A stretch of 64,000 bases of DNA from Epiperipatus broadwayi (taxonomy: Eukaryota; Onychophora; Udeonychophora; Euonychophora; Peripatidae), in contig JAQFVV010000012.1 of assembly GCA_028023455.1 (NCBI GenBank), forward strand, positions 10,204,499 through 10,268,498, read 5' to 3'. Position numbers and translations under genes: made by a program. Under the pieces are notes generated by a model, which was not told where the DNA came from, did no database searches, and saw only the letters and a program-made list of their open reading frames with translations. Each line of letters opens with the position of its first letter. Position 1 is the stretch's first letter. This document shows positions 47,494 to 60,200 of this stretch, in pieces.

Positions 47494-50400
47494 AAATAAG
47501 GACAATTCTTCATAAAGTTATCTTTTCTATGATGAAATGAGATCTTCTGTAATTTTGATTTTGGATCCCAATTTGATCATTGATATATAATAATATATTT
47601 TATGAATTATAATTATGCATGATTTTTAAGTTCTATACCTGAAAGGAAGCTGAGACAAATAGACAACAAATGGAAATAAAAATCAATATAATTCAATCAT
47701 TATTGATGTACTTTTTCCATAGCTTATACTTTTAGAACATGATTTATTCATTCAATGATATAAATGTCTTATTAAACTTTATGATGTAATTTTAAATATT
47801 GAAATAAGAAAGTGTATCTGCTCAAAGGTGATTGAAAAATAAGATACTATAATCATATTATAACATTTGACCTTTACTGGTAGCCTTTAATATTGTTTAG
47901 TACTTTCCCTAATCCAATGAGTTCTTAGTAAAATATTATTTCAATTAATTTAAATTTATTTTATAGTTATAATTTTGTTCCTTTTTCAGCATATACATCT
48001 ATAAAATTTATATGTAAGCCCACATAAATAGCTAACTAATACACACACACACACACACACACAAAAGTAAATGAGAACTGTTGGAGGTATGTGTGTGCAA
48101 ATAAGCCTTGCATATTGACAAGGCTAATGAAAAATGACAGAAAAGAAATTAAATGATTTGCTGTCATAGACTTCATATTTACAATTCAAATCTATTCAAT
48201 CATGGTTCAGATTCATCAGTGGCCCATTGACCTATTGCTAATCTTTACTATAGTGGGCAATCAACTGCCAAAAGCCCACTGGCTATTTCACAGCTACTGT
48301 AATATTTTATTTATATTCAGATAAAAAAAATAGCAATAAAGAAAGAAAATAAATGAGCAATTAATAAAGTAAGGTTTATATGCTGTATATATATATTAAG
48401 ATAAGAAAAAGTGAGCATTATTAACATTATATACGTATAATCTTAAAATTTAAATAATCATAAACATAATTTAAAAGAAAGACATATAAATATTTATAAA
48501 TCCAAAATTTTAGATTGATATTAATTACAGAATTAAGTTATTAATGCATAGCAATTTATTTATGATCCACTAAGGAAGCTATAAAATGATAAGAGCTTCC
48601 TTATTTTATTATATAGTTTAAGCAATTTGAATTTCTATTTAATACAAAATAGTAAGATAAACTAAGGTATCATAGCTAAAAGATATTTATTTTATCAATT
48701 GATTACATTTTCCTTTTTTAACCAAGTTTAGCTTTTCTGGCCTAAAAATCTCTTATGAAAAGTTGAATTATTTTGTCTAGTTATCATTCTTATCTTTTTT
48801 TTTTATTATGTCTTTGTTTTATTAGTATGATTTGTTCATTTTTGCTCAAAGTTTATTATTACTTACAGAGAGCATCAGTAAAATATTTCAAATTGTTCAG
48901 AAAAAAAAACAGTTATGAACTACTTCCATATATAGTAAATTCTCAATCATTTCTTAACCCTTACAAATTCTGGCATTTTCTATTGTTTCATCTAGTGGAA
49001 GTTTTTAAAAACACTCATTTGAATTAGACTTGATTTCTTTTTCATTTAATTTTATAAATAAATAATATTCTAAAAATTATATTTGACCTTTTTCAAATAT
49101 TTAAAAGCTGACTACTTGTAAATAAGAATGAACTTCATAATATTACCAACAATGTTAGTGTAAACATTTTTTCAGAAAATAAACAATTTTTTTTTTATTT
49201 TAAGAAAATAAACAAATTCCTTTTCATTTTAAGTTTTTTTTTGCTGTGAATGAACAGTGGTTGATTTGTGATATATCTATTAAATTCTGCTTTAAAATCT
49301 GATATCTAATTTACAATTATTAAAATATTTGAAAAATTCTAATACTGTCACAATTTTGAAAGTGATGATGTTAACAATGAGTTTCCCATAAACTGTCTTA
49401 AAAAAAAAATAACACCCTTAAAATTGAAAACAATAGATTAAAGATAATTAATATTTTCCAACTGTCTAAAAAATACTGACCTCTTCAAAATTATTTTTTC
49501 ATTTTAAAAATAAGTAAAAGCATTATGGGTGAATTTAGAATATTAAAAAAAAAAATTCTATCCTAATAATAAGAGTTATGATAACAGTAAAACAGCAATT
49601 TAAAGCAGAACAACCATGCTTTTTCTGAGGCAAACACTCAATGATTCTCAACAATAGAAGAGTTAACAAATTTAAGAAACCTGAAGAAATAAATGATAGA
49701 TATAAGAAAATGTATATTTTAAACAATTATTGACTAAAATATTGAAATGCAAAGTATAATTTAATTCTTAGCATTAACTACAATACATATATTATAACTC
49801 AAGACATTTTATACCTATTACAGTATTTTCAATATAAACACATACATTATGCATATAATTTTAATATCACCATAATTACATATATTTATAAAAATCACGA
49901 GTATTATATGCTAATCAGAAAAGATTTCTTTTGTTTAATAAGTAATTTTATCTAATTACTTTGTATATTATAAAAATTTATATAGGTATTATTTTTATTT
50001 GTTACTTTTAGAAATAAAAAAATAAATAAATTGGTATTTGATTTCAGCAAATTTTATGCTTCAATAGATTTCTTACAAATTAGAGCACTTATAAATCTAT
50101 TAGTTTAGAACTTTTAAAAGAAATACATATTTCTAAATTAAAATACAACATAAAGTTAACAATTTTTAAAAACATTTTTAATTATAAATAAAAAGTTAAG
50201 CTACAATCAAAGAAAAAATTAAAAATTAAAAAGAGATTAGAAAGAGAGGGGAAAACCTTAATCCTTTCCAAAATATTCCATAATAATAGCACTGTGACTT
50301 TCATAATTATGATGAATGATTCAAATATAATGGTTATGATTATACATATTAGTTTTAATTTGTGTTACTAAATGGCAGATATAATAAGAAGATATAAATA

Positions 50401-50814
50401 GCTTCAAAGTGCAAAAGTCAAGCATGAATTTTGGCAGAATTTTTTTATTATGTGTTGGTAATAGTTTTTTTTTTCTTCTAAAAGTAACTTCTATGTTTCT
50501 AAGTTATTTTCATTATGATAATTGTTTTTTAAAATGTTTAGTAATATATATGCTACTAAAGTATATATACATTATTCTGAAGTGTCCGAGACTCATGTAG
50601 TGGTAAGAAAAAAAATATTTTATGTGATAATGTTGAAAACTTTTTTAAAATTCAGAAAGTTAATTTTTTTATTTCTAAAATATTTTCATTATTTCTAAAA
50701 ATATTTTTAACAATAATAAATTAAAAAGATAACTTATTTCCTTATGTCACAGGACTTAAATAAAAAATTAAGTGCATATTTTAAAATTCAATTTAATTAG
50801 GTTTAATCAGTTAT
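47494..50814. other. AT-rich non-coding stretch with AC microsatellite
   Basis: No gene recognised. An (AC)n run is at about 48041-48063. Open frames (for example 48773-49027) are short, hydrophobic and Phe/Leu/Tyr-rich, as expected from T-rich DNA. Confidence 0.5.
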
Positions 50815-50819
50815 TAAAA

Positions 50820-51209
50820 GTAAGAATATGTTTGCCTGGAGCTAAAATTAGGGATGTGACAGATAAAGTAAGAAAGCAAGGTAGTAGAGATGTATATGTT
50901 ATGATAGAGACTAATAATTTGTTAGAGCTATAAGAGAGAGTAATGGATGAGTATGTAGAATTGATTAGGAATTCTAGGGAGATTGAAGGAAGAGTAGGGG
51001 TAGTTGGAGTATTATCAAGATAAGAGGCATTTGTTAGATAGGGCATGTTCTATAAATGAGAGATTGAAAAAATTGTGTGAAAGAAATAATGTTGTGTTTG
51101 TGGATATATGGGATTGGTTTATTGGAAAGATGGATTGCACTTTGGAAAACAAGGAAGTGAAGTTTTAGGGAATCTGATATTTAAAGAATATAATTTGGGA
51201 AACTTTTAA
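50820..51209 (+). pseudogene. LINE ORF1 fragment, SGNH-esterase-like
   Basis: The frames read VRICLPGAKIRDVTDKV, then DVYVMIETNNLLE (the position of the VGTND block), then a stop, IEGRVGVVGVLSR, and after a frameshift LKKLCERNNVVFVDIWDWF, with DGLHFGKQGSEVLG after a second frameshift, ending at TAA 51207-51209. The DG.H block is the catalytic Asp/His motif of SGNH esterases found in CR1-type ORF1 proteins. The N-terminal GDS block is missing because of the 5' truncation. The protein is thought to help the LINE RNP, perhaps with membranes or RNA. The family call is by motif order; the gene is dead. Confidence 0.7.
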
Positions 51210-51228
51210 AGGGGGGTGGGCTTTTAAA

Positions 51229-54200
51229 TTGTAATATTATCAAAAAGAAGAAGAATGGATGGGATATAAGAAATAAGCAAAAGATGGTTGATTTAGATAT
51301 AAGTGTAGATGTGGAGAGGAATGGTACTCTAAGATTAATGATAAGAAAGTTTGTTATAAATGTAATGGAGAAGAAAGAATCAAAAGAATTTGTAAAAGAG
51401 TAGTTAGGAAAGAAGAAATTGTTAAAATTGGGTTTTTGAATATGCAAGGTAATAGGAGACCAGAAAAGTGGCTGGAATTAAATAAAGCAATTGAAAATGA
51501 AGAGCTTGAGGTATTAGCAGTAGTGGAAACTCATCTAAGAAAAGAAAAAAAACATATTTTGGAAGAGGTGGTGTGGCAGGGTATAAATAGAAAAAAAAAA
51601 GAAAAAAGAAGTGGTGGTATAGGTGTTATATCGAAAAAATATTTAAATATTGTTAAATGTCAAGAGCATGGGTAGACAAGAATAGATGGTGGCTGTAGTG
51701 TATATAGCCACTGGAGATAGTCAAACTGTAATGGAGTGGAACAGTAGTATATATGAATGCCTAGTTAAGGATATACAGAGTTGTAAAGAAAAGGAGAAGA
51801 GAATAATGGTTATAGGGGATATGAATGGACATATTGAAGAAATTGATGATGTAGATAATAAGAATGGTCAGGTTTTTTTTTTAAGGAATTTTGTCAAAGA
51901 GTGAATTTGAGCATTGGGAAATTTATCAAATATTTATGAGGGACAATACACATGGTCTAGGGATAATATATTTCACACAATACATTACGTATTGGTAGAG
52001 AAAGAGGGAATGAATAAAATGCAGAAAATTAAGGTGTTTGATAATGAAGAGAGAGTATGTAATAGTGATAACTTTATTGTAATAGAAATGGTTAGTAATG
52101 TGATGGAGGATAGAAATAAAGGTAGAAACAATAGTGAAAGATGTGGATGGAGAGTGAATGATAAGAATAAGTTGGAAGAGTATAAAATAAAAGTTGAAGA
52201 AACCATGGAACAGTTTGTTGGGGGTGAGTATAAAGACTGGTGTGGTGAAATAGAAAAAGTGGCAAATAGGGTTTTAGTTGAGAATATGCAGAAGAATAAA
52301 AGTAATAAAAAATGAGAGTTAGTAAAAGTGTAAAAGAGAAAAAAGAAGCATGCAGAGAATATAAGTGTGCTATTAAAAACAAAAAAAGTGAAAATGATAT
52401 TAATGTTAAATGGGGAAAGTACTTAGAAAAGAAGAAGTTGGCTAAAATGGACAATTATAGATAGAGGATGAAATTGAATAGTAAATTGTTAGAGGATATT
52501 AATAAAAGTGGAAGAGATGGGAGTAAAAAATTTTGGAATTACATTAAAAGGAGAAATGTAGGGAAAAGAGAGATAGTATTAATAGATGATGAGGGAATAG
52601 AGTGTAGCTCTAGAGAAAAGTTAGAGAGAATCTTAAATAGATATGTAATGGATATAGAAAAGATATTAGATGTGAAGGACTTAATGATAGAAAAAATGAA
52701 AGCATTTAGTAATGGCAATATTAGGTTTACAAAAAATGAACTGAATGAGGCAGGGAAAAGATTGAAAAGTGGAAAGGCGAGAGGTTTAGATGGGTGAGCA
52801 GCAGAGATGGTAATCAATCTAGGGCATAGAGCAAAAGCAAAATTATTATCATGTTTTAATATGATGGTACAGAAGAGAGTTTTTCCGTGTAGTTGGAGTA
52901 ATACAAGAATAAGATTATTATTTAAAGGAAAGGGTAAGGATCATAGAAAGTTAAATAATTATAGACCGATAGTGGTAACATTAGTTTTATATAAAGTTTT
53001 CTCATATATGTTGCTGGAAGAGTTGTAAAATGGATGGAGGAGAATAAGGTAGTGGGGGAAATGCAAGGAGATTTTAGGTCAGATAGGTGTATAGGAGATA
53101 AGTTTGTTTGTAGTTACACAACTTATGGAGATGGGTAGGAATTCAGGTAGATCGTTATATATGAGTTTTATAGATATAGAGAAAGCATATGATAGAGTAA
53201 ATAGAAATAGATTATGGGTAAGGTTAGCAAATTTGGGAATAGATGAAGTTTTAGTAAATATTATTAAGAAATTATATGAAAATAATTATTATACTTACCA
53301 ATTAGGGGATATAGAATCAGTTAAAGTTAAAAATGGGGTGGGATTAAGGCAAGAATGCCCTATGACACCTATTTTGTTTTTGTTGTATTTGAATGAAATG
53401 GAGAAAGCAATAGAAAGATTAGAAAGAGGAATAGAGATACCATTAATAGGTGACAAGGGAGTATATACTTTGTCGGGGTTTTTTTTTTGCGAATGATATT
53501 TTTTTGTGTGTAGAAAGAAAAGAAGATATGGAAATTCTGTTGAGGACATGTGCAAGGGTGGGTAAAGATATGGGGATTAAATTTAGTGAAGAAAAATCAA
53601 ATATAATGATGGTTACTACTGGGGAAAGAGATGTAGAATTTTTATTGGGGGATATAAAGTTAAGTGTGGTGGATAGATCTAGGTATTTGGGTATCATCTT
53701 ATATAATCAGGAAAATTGCTTGGATGAATGGGAGAAAAAAATGGTAAATGAAGCAAAGAAAAGAAATGGTTTGGTAAAAAAACTAACAGTATTTTCATAT
53801 AATAAATATGATGTAGCTAGAATTGTATGGAAGGGGGTTGCAGTAGCAGGGTTAACATATGATAATGATGCATTATGTGTTAGTAAAAGGGATTTAGATT
53901 ATTTTGAGAAAGTACAAAAAGAAGTAGGAAGACATGCATTAGATGCAGAGATGTGGACAGCAAAGGAGGCAATTTAAGGAGAAATGGGATGGTCAAATTT
54001 TTATATAAGAGATGCAAAAAGTAAAATGAAAATGTTTGGTAGGTTGCAGTTTATGGATAGTAAAAGAATAGCCAAAATAGTGTTTAATTGGGTTATGAGT
54101 AAAAGGCAGGTAGCAAGATGGGTGACAAAGGTAATGCAGTATGCAAAAGATTTGGATAAAGAATTTATATCAGTATACTTGTATAAAAGGTGGGATGATT

Positions 54201-54709
54201 GTGCTAGGAGGATTGTTGAGTGTTATAGTGGTAAGGAATGGGATAAAAGAATAGACGCATTAATAAAAAAAAATAGGGAGTTGGAGAGATAGAGAACTAG
54301 TACGGACGGTAAGAAGAGTTTAAATATATATAGAAGTAAACGGAACATTGGATGGGAATTAATTTATGATAATAGTAAAGAAAGTAGTTTATTGTTTAAG
54401 GCTCGAATGGGATCTTTAGCAACAAGAGAATATACATGTAAATGGAAAACTATGGGTGATTTAGGGTGCAAATTGCGTAAGGAAGGTATAGAAAATATTA
54501 GGCATCTGTTGATTGAAGGTAAATGCTTAAAAGCAAAAAAGGTACAGATAATGAAGTTATGGGAGAATAGATATGAACAAAGTGATTATACAGAAAGTGA
54601 GTTATTGGTTTTTATACTGGGTTTGCGAAAAGATAAGGGGGATTTAGATCTAAAAGGCCATAGAGTTGACAAAGATTATGTTGTGGAAATGGGATGGGGC
54701 AGAATATGA
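51229..54709 (+). pseudogene. LINE ORF2: endonuclease-reverse transcriptase, decayed
   Basis: A Cys cluster (KCRCGEEWY...VCYKC, about 51300-51370) precedes the endonuclease, marked by VVETHLR, RSGGIGVI and GDMNGHI (51480-51840) and ended by NSDNFIVI, where the usual SDH has His changed to Asn. The reverse transcriptase follows. KSGKARGLDG is cut by TGA at 52796. NYRPIVV comes next, then motif A FIDIEKAYDRVNR (about 53167-53205), motif B GLRQECPMTPILF (Gly to Glu), and motif C FANDIF, where YADD has lost an Asp to Asn. A C-terminal Cys...HLLIEGKC motif lies near 54465-54525. Frameshifts occur near 51675, 51905, 52315, 53025 and at the T run 53480-53488. Target-primed reverse transcription is no longer possible from this copy. 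Confidence 0.85.
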
Positions 54710-54826
54710 GAAGACTTAGACTGGGGAATGGAAAATAAAGTGGCTAACAGGTTCATCTGGGCATAATTGCTGAGATATTCTGGACTCTGTTTAAGAAGAA
54801 GCCAAAATATATCACATCACATCACA

Positions 54827-56950
54827 AGTCTGTTGGTGTTAATGATAAAACTGAAGAGCAAGAGAAAACGGATCCAAGGGAATGTGTGAATAAATAATAC
54901 TGTATACAAATTACAACACTTATCCACAATTATTAATGATCGAATATCTTTATGGCTCGGAAGTTTTTAAGAAGTTCGAACACCAGAAGAGCTGAACTAA
55001 AATCGATCCCAGGACTTTCGTATTAAATCATGCAAAGTTTGAGACAAATGTTTTATTAAATAAATCAAACTATTTTAAATTTACCATATTAATTTCATTT
55101 TAATAAAAAAACATTTCAAGATATTTATGTATTTTGTTTTTAATGTAAAAAGTGTGGAGGGAGGGGGATAAGAACAAATAGGATATGATCCACTGATGTT
55201 TTTAAAAGAATAGATATATAAACTTTTTTATATTTATTTAAAATTTAGGAATGATTCATTAATATTTTTTACTTTTGTCTTCACGTTAAATTCTTTCTAA
55301 AAATCCTCTAAATAACATCCATTACTACTTCCAGGATTAAATCTATCTCAACTCAAATTCATTTACCCTTTGAAGTTTTTCATATTTAAAAAAAAAAATG
55401 GTGATGGTCTTTAGACAAAACTTAATTATCTTTCAGAAATATTTACTTCCGATTGGAATACAGGATTAGAAAAACTTAACTGATAAGTCCAGGATGAGAT
55501 GAAATAATAATAATAGACAGATGGACTTTTATATCTCTGCCTAAAATTGGATTCTTTTCAAAAAAATAAACGTTTAAATATTGTAACTTAAATGACACCC
55601 CCCTCCTCCCAGGATTATAGACTGATCTAGAATGCGCCATAACCTTACTAAGTGAATGTAGATTCTATAAATAGATAGACAATTTCACCTTCAACAGCTA
55701 AAAATAACACACAAAGCAGTTTAAACTTTTGTTTGTCTTTTCTATATATAAATACAATCTAAGAAAACTGTTAAATCACTCGGGAAAGCTCATATCGGAT
55801 GTGTATATATACGTTTTGCAAATGTAAAGAAGTAATTTAAATTAGCAGAATTTTAAATTAAATCCCAACCAAGGTATTTTTTTAATTAAAAGAAAATTCG
55901 GTAAGATCAACTGCATAACTACAATTTGAAATCCTATTTTTAAAAATGTTTAACCCCTCTTGCATAACTACATTGATTCCAATTATGAATTCCCAGTCTT
56001 CATTGACAAAGACAAAAACCAGCAACCTATTGGGGATAGGGATTTAACTACATTAGCATCAGATAATTGTTGATTATTGAAGCTTAGTATACATTGGACT
56101 AGAATAGACAGCTGCTCTCATATCTATCATATTGTCCAAATTAAAGAACCAAGTGATGCTATATGTATTTGTATATATAACATGTCATGACATAATGAAG
56201 TAGGGCATCTAACTGCCATAATTACAAACTGTATTATAATCATGGCTAGACAAAGCTCGAAAATTGTTGAGATTTCAATCAAGGTTTTTTTTTCATATAG
56301 GCAATGCATAGTGAACCCATATTATCTGATGATATTGTTTGATAAATGGATATCTAGCTATTTTGGATAGATAATAAAACAAGGATAGAAAGTTCGTTTA
56401 AATCTTCACATTTAGGCAAAATATTAAACCTTGTAACTAATATCTTCTTTTTTATTGTCCTAATGTGGACTATTTACTTTACCTTTTTTTTTTTTTACTT
56501 CACTTATAAGCACAGAACAGAAACTTTTTATCTTCTCACAAAATAAAATTCAGTTGTATAAAAATTTAACAATAAACATTAATGTGTATAAAATATATAT
56601 GCAATATATATATTTAATTAGGCCTCAATATGCTGACAATAGTGACGACCAGACAAAGGAAAAAATACTAAATGCACCTGTTATAACTCTATGGCAATGA
56701 TCTTTTTATCTGAATATAAGAAAATAATTGTTTATACTCAACTTAATTTTTTCATGAATGTCATCATGATTAGACCTATTTTATATAGCAAACTTGAAAT
56801 TATAGCATTATTATATATGATTATGCTGAGAAAACAATTTAAGATTGCATTCTATCTTTTTCCAAAAAAAATGTGGCTAATTTTTAGGCCTGAAAAGTTG
56901 ATTGAATGGTCCTTTAATGTATAATTATATATATAAAGTCTTATTACTGT
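54827..56950. other. AT-rich non-coding stretch
   Basis: No gene recognised. The segment 54940-55020 faintly resembles 25995-26045 (shared GAAGTTCG and ACCGGAAG/ACCAGAAG words), possibly one old repeat family. Confidence 0.45.
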
Positions 56951-56954
56951 AGGA

Positions 56955-57203
56955 AAATCATCATCATCATTATCAACCATTATCAATCCACTGCAGAATG
57001 AAGGTCTCTCCAAGTTTAATCCATCTTCTCCAATCTTTAGCTTCTCTTCTCCACATCACCCCTGCACACTTTCTTATTTCATCCATCCATCTCACATGTG
57101 TTCGCTTTCTGGGTCTTTTACAATCTCTAGGAATCCAGTTTAAAATTTCAATTGTTCATCTATTATCATCTCTTCTAGTAATATGTCCAGCCTAACTCCA
57201 CTT
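56955..57203 (-). mobile_element. 5'-truncated LINE 3' end (RTE-like) with (TGA)n tail
   Basis: On the minus strand a C-terminal LINE peptide ends at TGA (56973-56975) and is followed at once by a (TGA)n-type microsatellite tail (about 56957-56970), typical of RTE-like elements. The element begins abruptly near 57203, consistent with 5' truncation during target-primed reverse transcription. Its base composition has more C/G than the surroundings. Confidence 0.75.
56973..57200 (-). pseudogene. LINE reverse-transcriptase C-terminal peptide
   Basis: The minus frame reads AGHITRRDDNR, a stop, then ILNWIPRDCKRPRKRTHVRW, MDEIRKCAGVMWRREA and KDWRRWIKLGETFI before the natural stop. This is the conserved tail (GH..R..DNRW....L.W.PR..KR.RGRP..RW.D.I.......W...A.DR..W....E.FI) of many endonuclease-reverse transcriptases. 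One internal stop replaces the Trp of DNRW. Only about 75 codons remain, with no catalytic part. Confidence 0.8.
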
Positions 57204-60200
57204 CAATCTTTATACTCTTTACTAAAACATTTGCATGTGAAAAATTTGTAACCACTAATTTGAAAAACTTTAAACTGTTCGCTGTAGCAAGTTGTACAAA
57301 TATTAATAAAAAAACATATAAAAGTTATTATATACACTATTCACTAATCAAATTGTGCTTAATCATATTTTTTATCTAACCACTATGTTTATAACATGAT
57401 TTTTTTTACTTAAATACTATAAGCAATATTTCATCCCATTCCTAAGAAAGTTGTTTATTTTATATAATCATTGTTTTCAAATTTGAGTTGTTGTTTTTTT
57501 TTAAAAAAAATAGTAAGTATTCTTTACAATAGTTATTAGAATATTTGTATAAAAAAATTTAAAAACTATAGCCATAAAATCACAAAAATGGAGAATAAAT
57601 TATTTTTGTTTAAATAGCTATTTCTGGAATCAGTTGATTTTTTTTTTTACTATAACTAAATATCTTTGCTTTTTATTATTGTAAGCATTAGTTACATTAA
57701 GTAATAAATATTTGTCCAAAAAAAAAAAGTAGCAATAATTGGAAAACGCAGAAATTTATTTCCATTTCGATGACTAGCAGTATGAGATATCACTAAATTC
57801 AAAAAAGGGGATCATAAAATTTATACTACATGAGCTAAATTCAAACTAATTTGTTTGTTTTGTTATTATTTTTTTTTTTGAAAAATAGAGACATACCCAA
57901 GAGGGTACTGAGATGGACATCTGCTCAATTAAAAAAATTATATAAAATTAAAGCATTTGAAAACTTAAATCAGTACTACATGCCAGATGTAGTCATTGTG
58001 TATTAAGCTAGATTCAGATTATGAAATATCTATAATCACTTAAAACAATATAGATAGCTTCGTGTGTAATCAATTTATTGCAAAAAAAAAAAAACCTTTA
58101 AAATTTTTATTCACTATTTCAATTATAAAAATATTAATCTCATAATAAACTATGTTAAAAATAATTACTTGTCTTATTCAAATTATATTTACAACTGTAA
58201 CAAACCTACATCATTTAAAGCAATATGGCATTTCTGTCGGATAACATGAGACCTAAAAATAAATTACAAAATGTAGTTTATATTAATTAAATTATGTTTT
58301 ATTTAATAGGATCATATATAATAAAATTGAAATAGCATTTACATAAAGTGACTTCCATATATGATAAATTATGATAATTCACATAAAAAATAATACATAC
58401 ATATGTTTTCACCAAGTTAATATCCATAATTAATAATCTGTTTAGTTAAACATTGGTTCATTAACCTATAGAGATTGCAGTCAAAACAATTACAGTTTAG
58501 ATCATGTGTATCTAAGAAATACATTCATTATTACTTTGTGCTGAGATGTGGAGAAAAATAGTAAAAACACTGCAAATATTTTTTTATTTATTTTCACTTA
58601 TAATCAAGAAATTATTAAACAAAGAAATATAAATATAAGGAATCAAAAATGGAAACATGGATATAGACAAAAAATAATCAAAAAAATAACATTAATTAAT
58701 CAGAATCATTAATATTTAGCTCTTTACACCAGACATGGCAAACAGTACAGCAATATTGCAAAGTTCAAAGCATAAATATTTTTCACAAACATGCCAACAT
58801 TGATTTTAGAGTTTGCAAATCTCTCAGATACAATTTACTATTGAATATTGTGCACTTTTGTGAAATAGCTATTATAACCAAAAGCTTAAATATTATGGGT
58901 TAAGATTAATTACTTACAAATACACAGATGGTTATGCAAAAACCATTTTTTAAAAAGTATCAGATCAGTTATGATTTTGGTAGGGTTTAATCTACCAGAC
59001 ATGCTAAATTTTAGACTACTTTTGTTTTTTAATAAAATATTCAAAGATATTTATTATTTTAAATAAACATAATAAATTAAATTTTTTTATGTAGGAAATT
59101 ATTAGAATTGTTTTTTTAAATAGACATTCAAACCTTTACATACCAACACATTGAGATAATAAATAAGGCTTGTGTTTGTATGCATATAAAATAAATCTTC
59201 CATTTGCATGTAAATAAAAATAGTTTTTAAAAAGTATAATAAACATTCACACCAAAGTTTTTAATAAGTTACAAAGATTATTACATTGAATTCTTCATTT
59301 GTATGAAAAGTGTATTTCAAGACGTCTCATACATTTTTCATATAAATAGTAAACCTAAAAAAGTTTATTATCTTCCAAATTCTAAGTTAATTAGTTTTTT
59401 AATATATCATTTTCTTGGAAAGTTACTTAGTTGTTCAATCAAAACATTAATTTGTTAAAGAAATATTAAATATTTATATATTAAATAAAAAATATTTAAT
59501 TTGTAGATGCAATCTTATTAATTTGGCAATGAACACACATACAGACAATTGATTTACACTAAACAAAATTATGAGGAACTGTCAAACTTTATTATTTTTG
59601 CATTTATTACAATTTACTTATTAATTTTTATAAACAATACACTTTTTTACAAAATAAATGCCATACCATCAATAAATTAATATATATGTACTTTTTTTTA
59701 AAATAAAAAGTTCAGTAAATACCTGCTAATAATATACTTAATTGATATGAGCTTTGCGTTTCTATTCTTTTCCTAGAAAATAATAACTGAAAACTTTAAT
59801 AACTATGTTTTTAAAAAAATACTTCACTGATTTTTTGTTTAATTATTATTGAAAAATAAGAATACATCTTATTGCATAATAAAAAACCCAAAATATATGA
59901 ACTTTAATTTTACAAAAACATTATTGAAAAGAATGGTATTGCTGATACTGCAATTGCAAAATGTTACATGTAAATGATTGTTGTTTTTTCACAGAAATCC
60001 AGTAGCGTAAATTTTAACATTACTGATGCATTATATATCTTACATTTCTTCAATAAATATCATCATAAGAAGATTGAAAAAGATACAAAAGTAATAAATT
60101 ATATATATTTATTTGAAAGGTTATATATGTGATATCTTAATATGTATTACTTTTAAATAATTTTATTATTATTGTATAAAATCTATATATACATATATGT

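Larger units (their letters stand above)
50815..54826 (+). mobile_element. Non-LTR retrotransposon (LINE) with esterase ORF1 and EN-RT ORF2, decayed
   Basis: A 4-kb block stands out by very high G and very low C on the sense strand. It encodes in order an SGNH-esterase-like ORF1 fragment, a Cys motif, an apurinic-type endonuclease, a reverse transcriptase and a C-terminal Cys/His motif. It ends in an (ATCAC)n-like tail at 54808-54826. The left edge near 50815 cuts into ORF1, so it is 5'-truncated. Esterase-bearing ORF1 is known from CR1/L2-type LINEs; the C-terminal motif is common in the Jockey/I side. I leave the clade open. Many stops and homopolymer frameshifts make it inactive. Confidence 0.85.

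Noticed and set aside
51985-53697. Several minus-strand open frames of 70-120 codons across the LINE
   Set aside because: Shadows caused by the lack of C on the sense strand, which removes stops on the opposite strand; Ser/Leu/Phe-rich.
56998-57195. 65-codon plus-strand open frame
   Set aside because: Antisense to the LINE C-terminal peptide on the minus strand.
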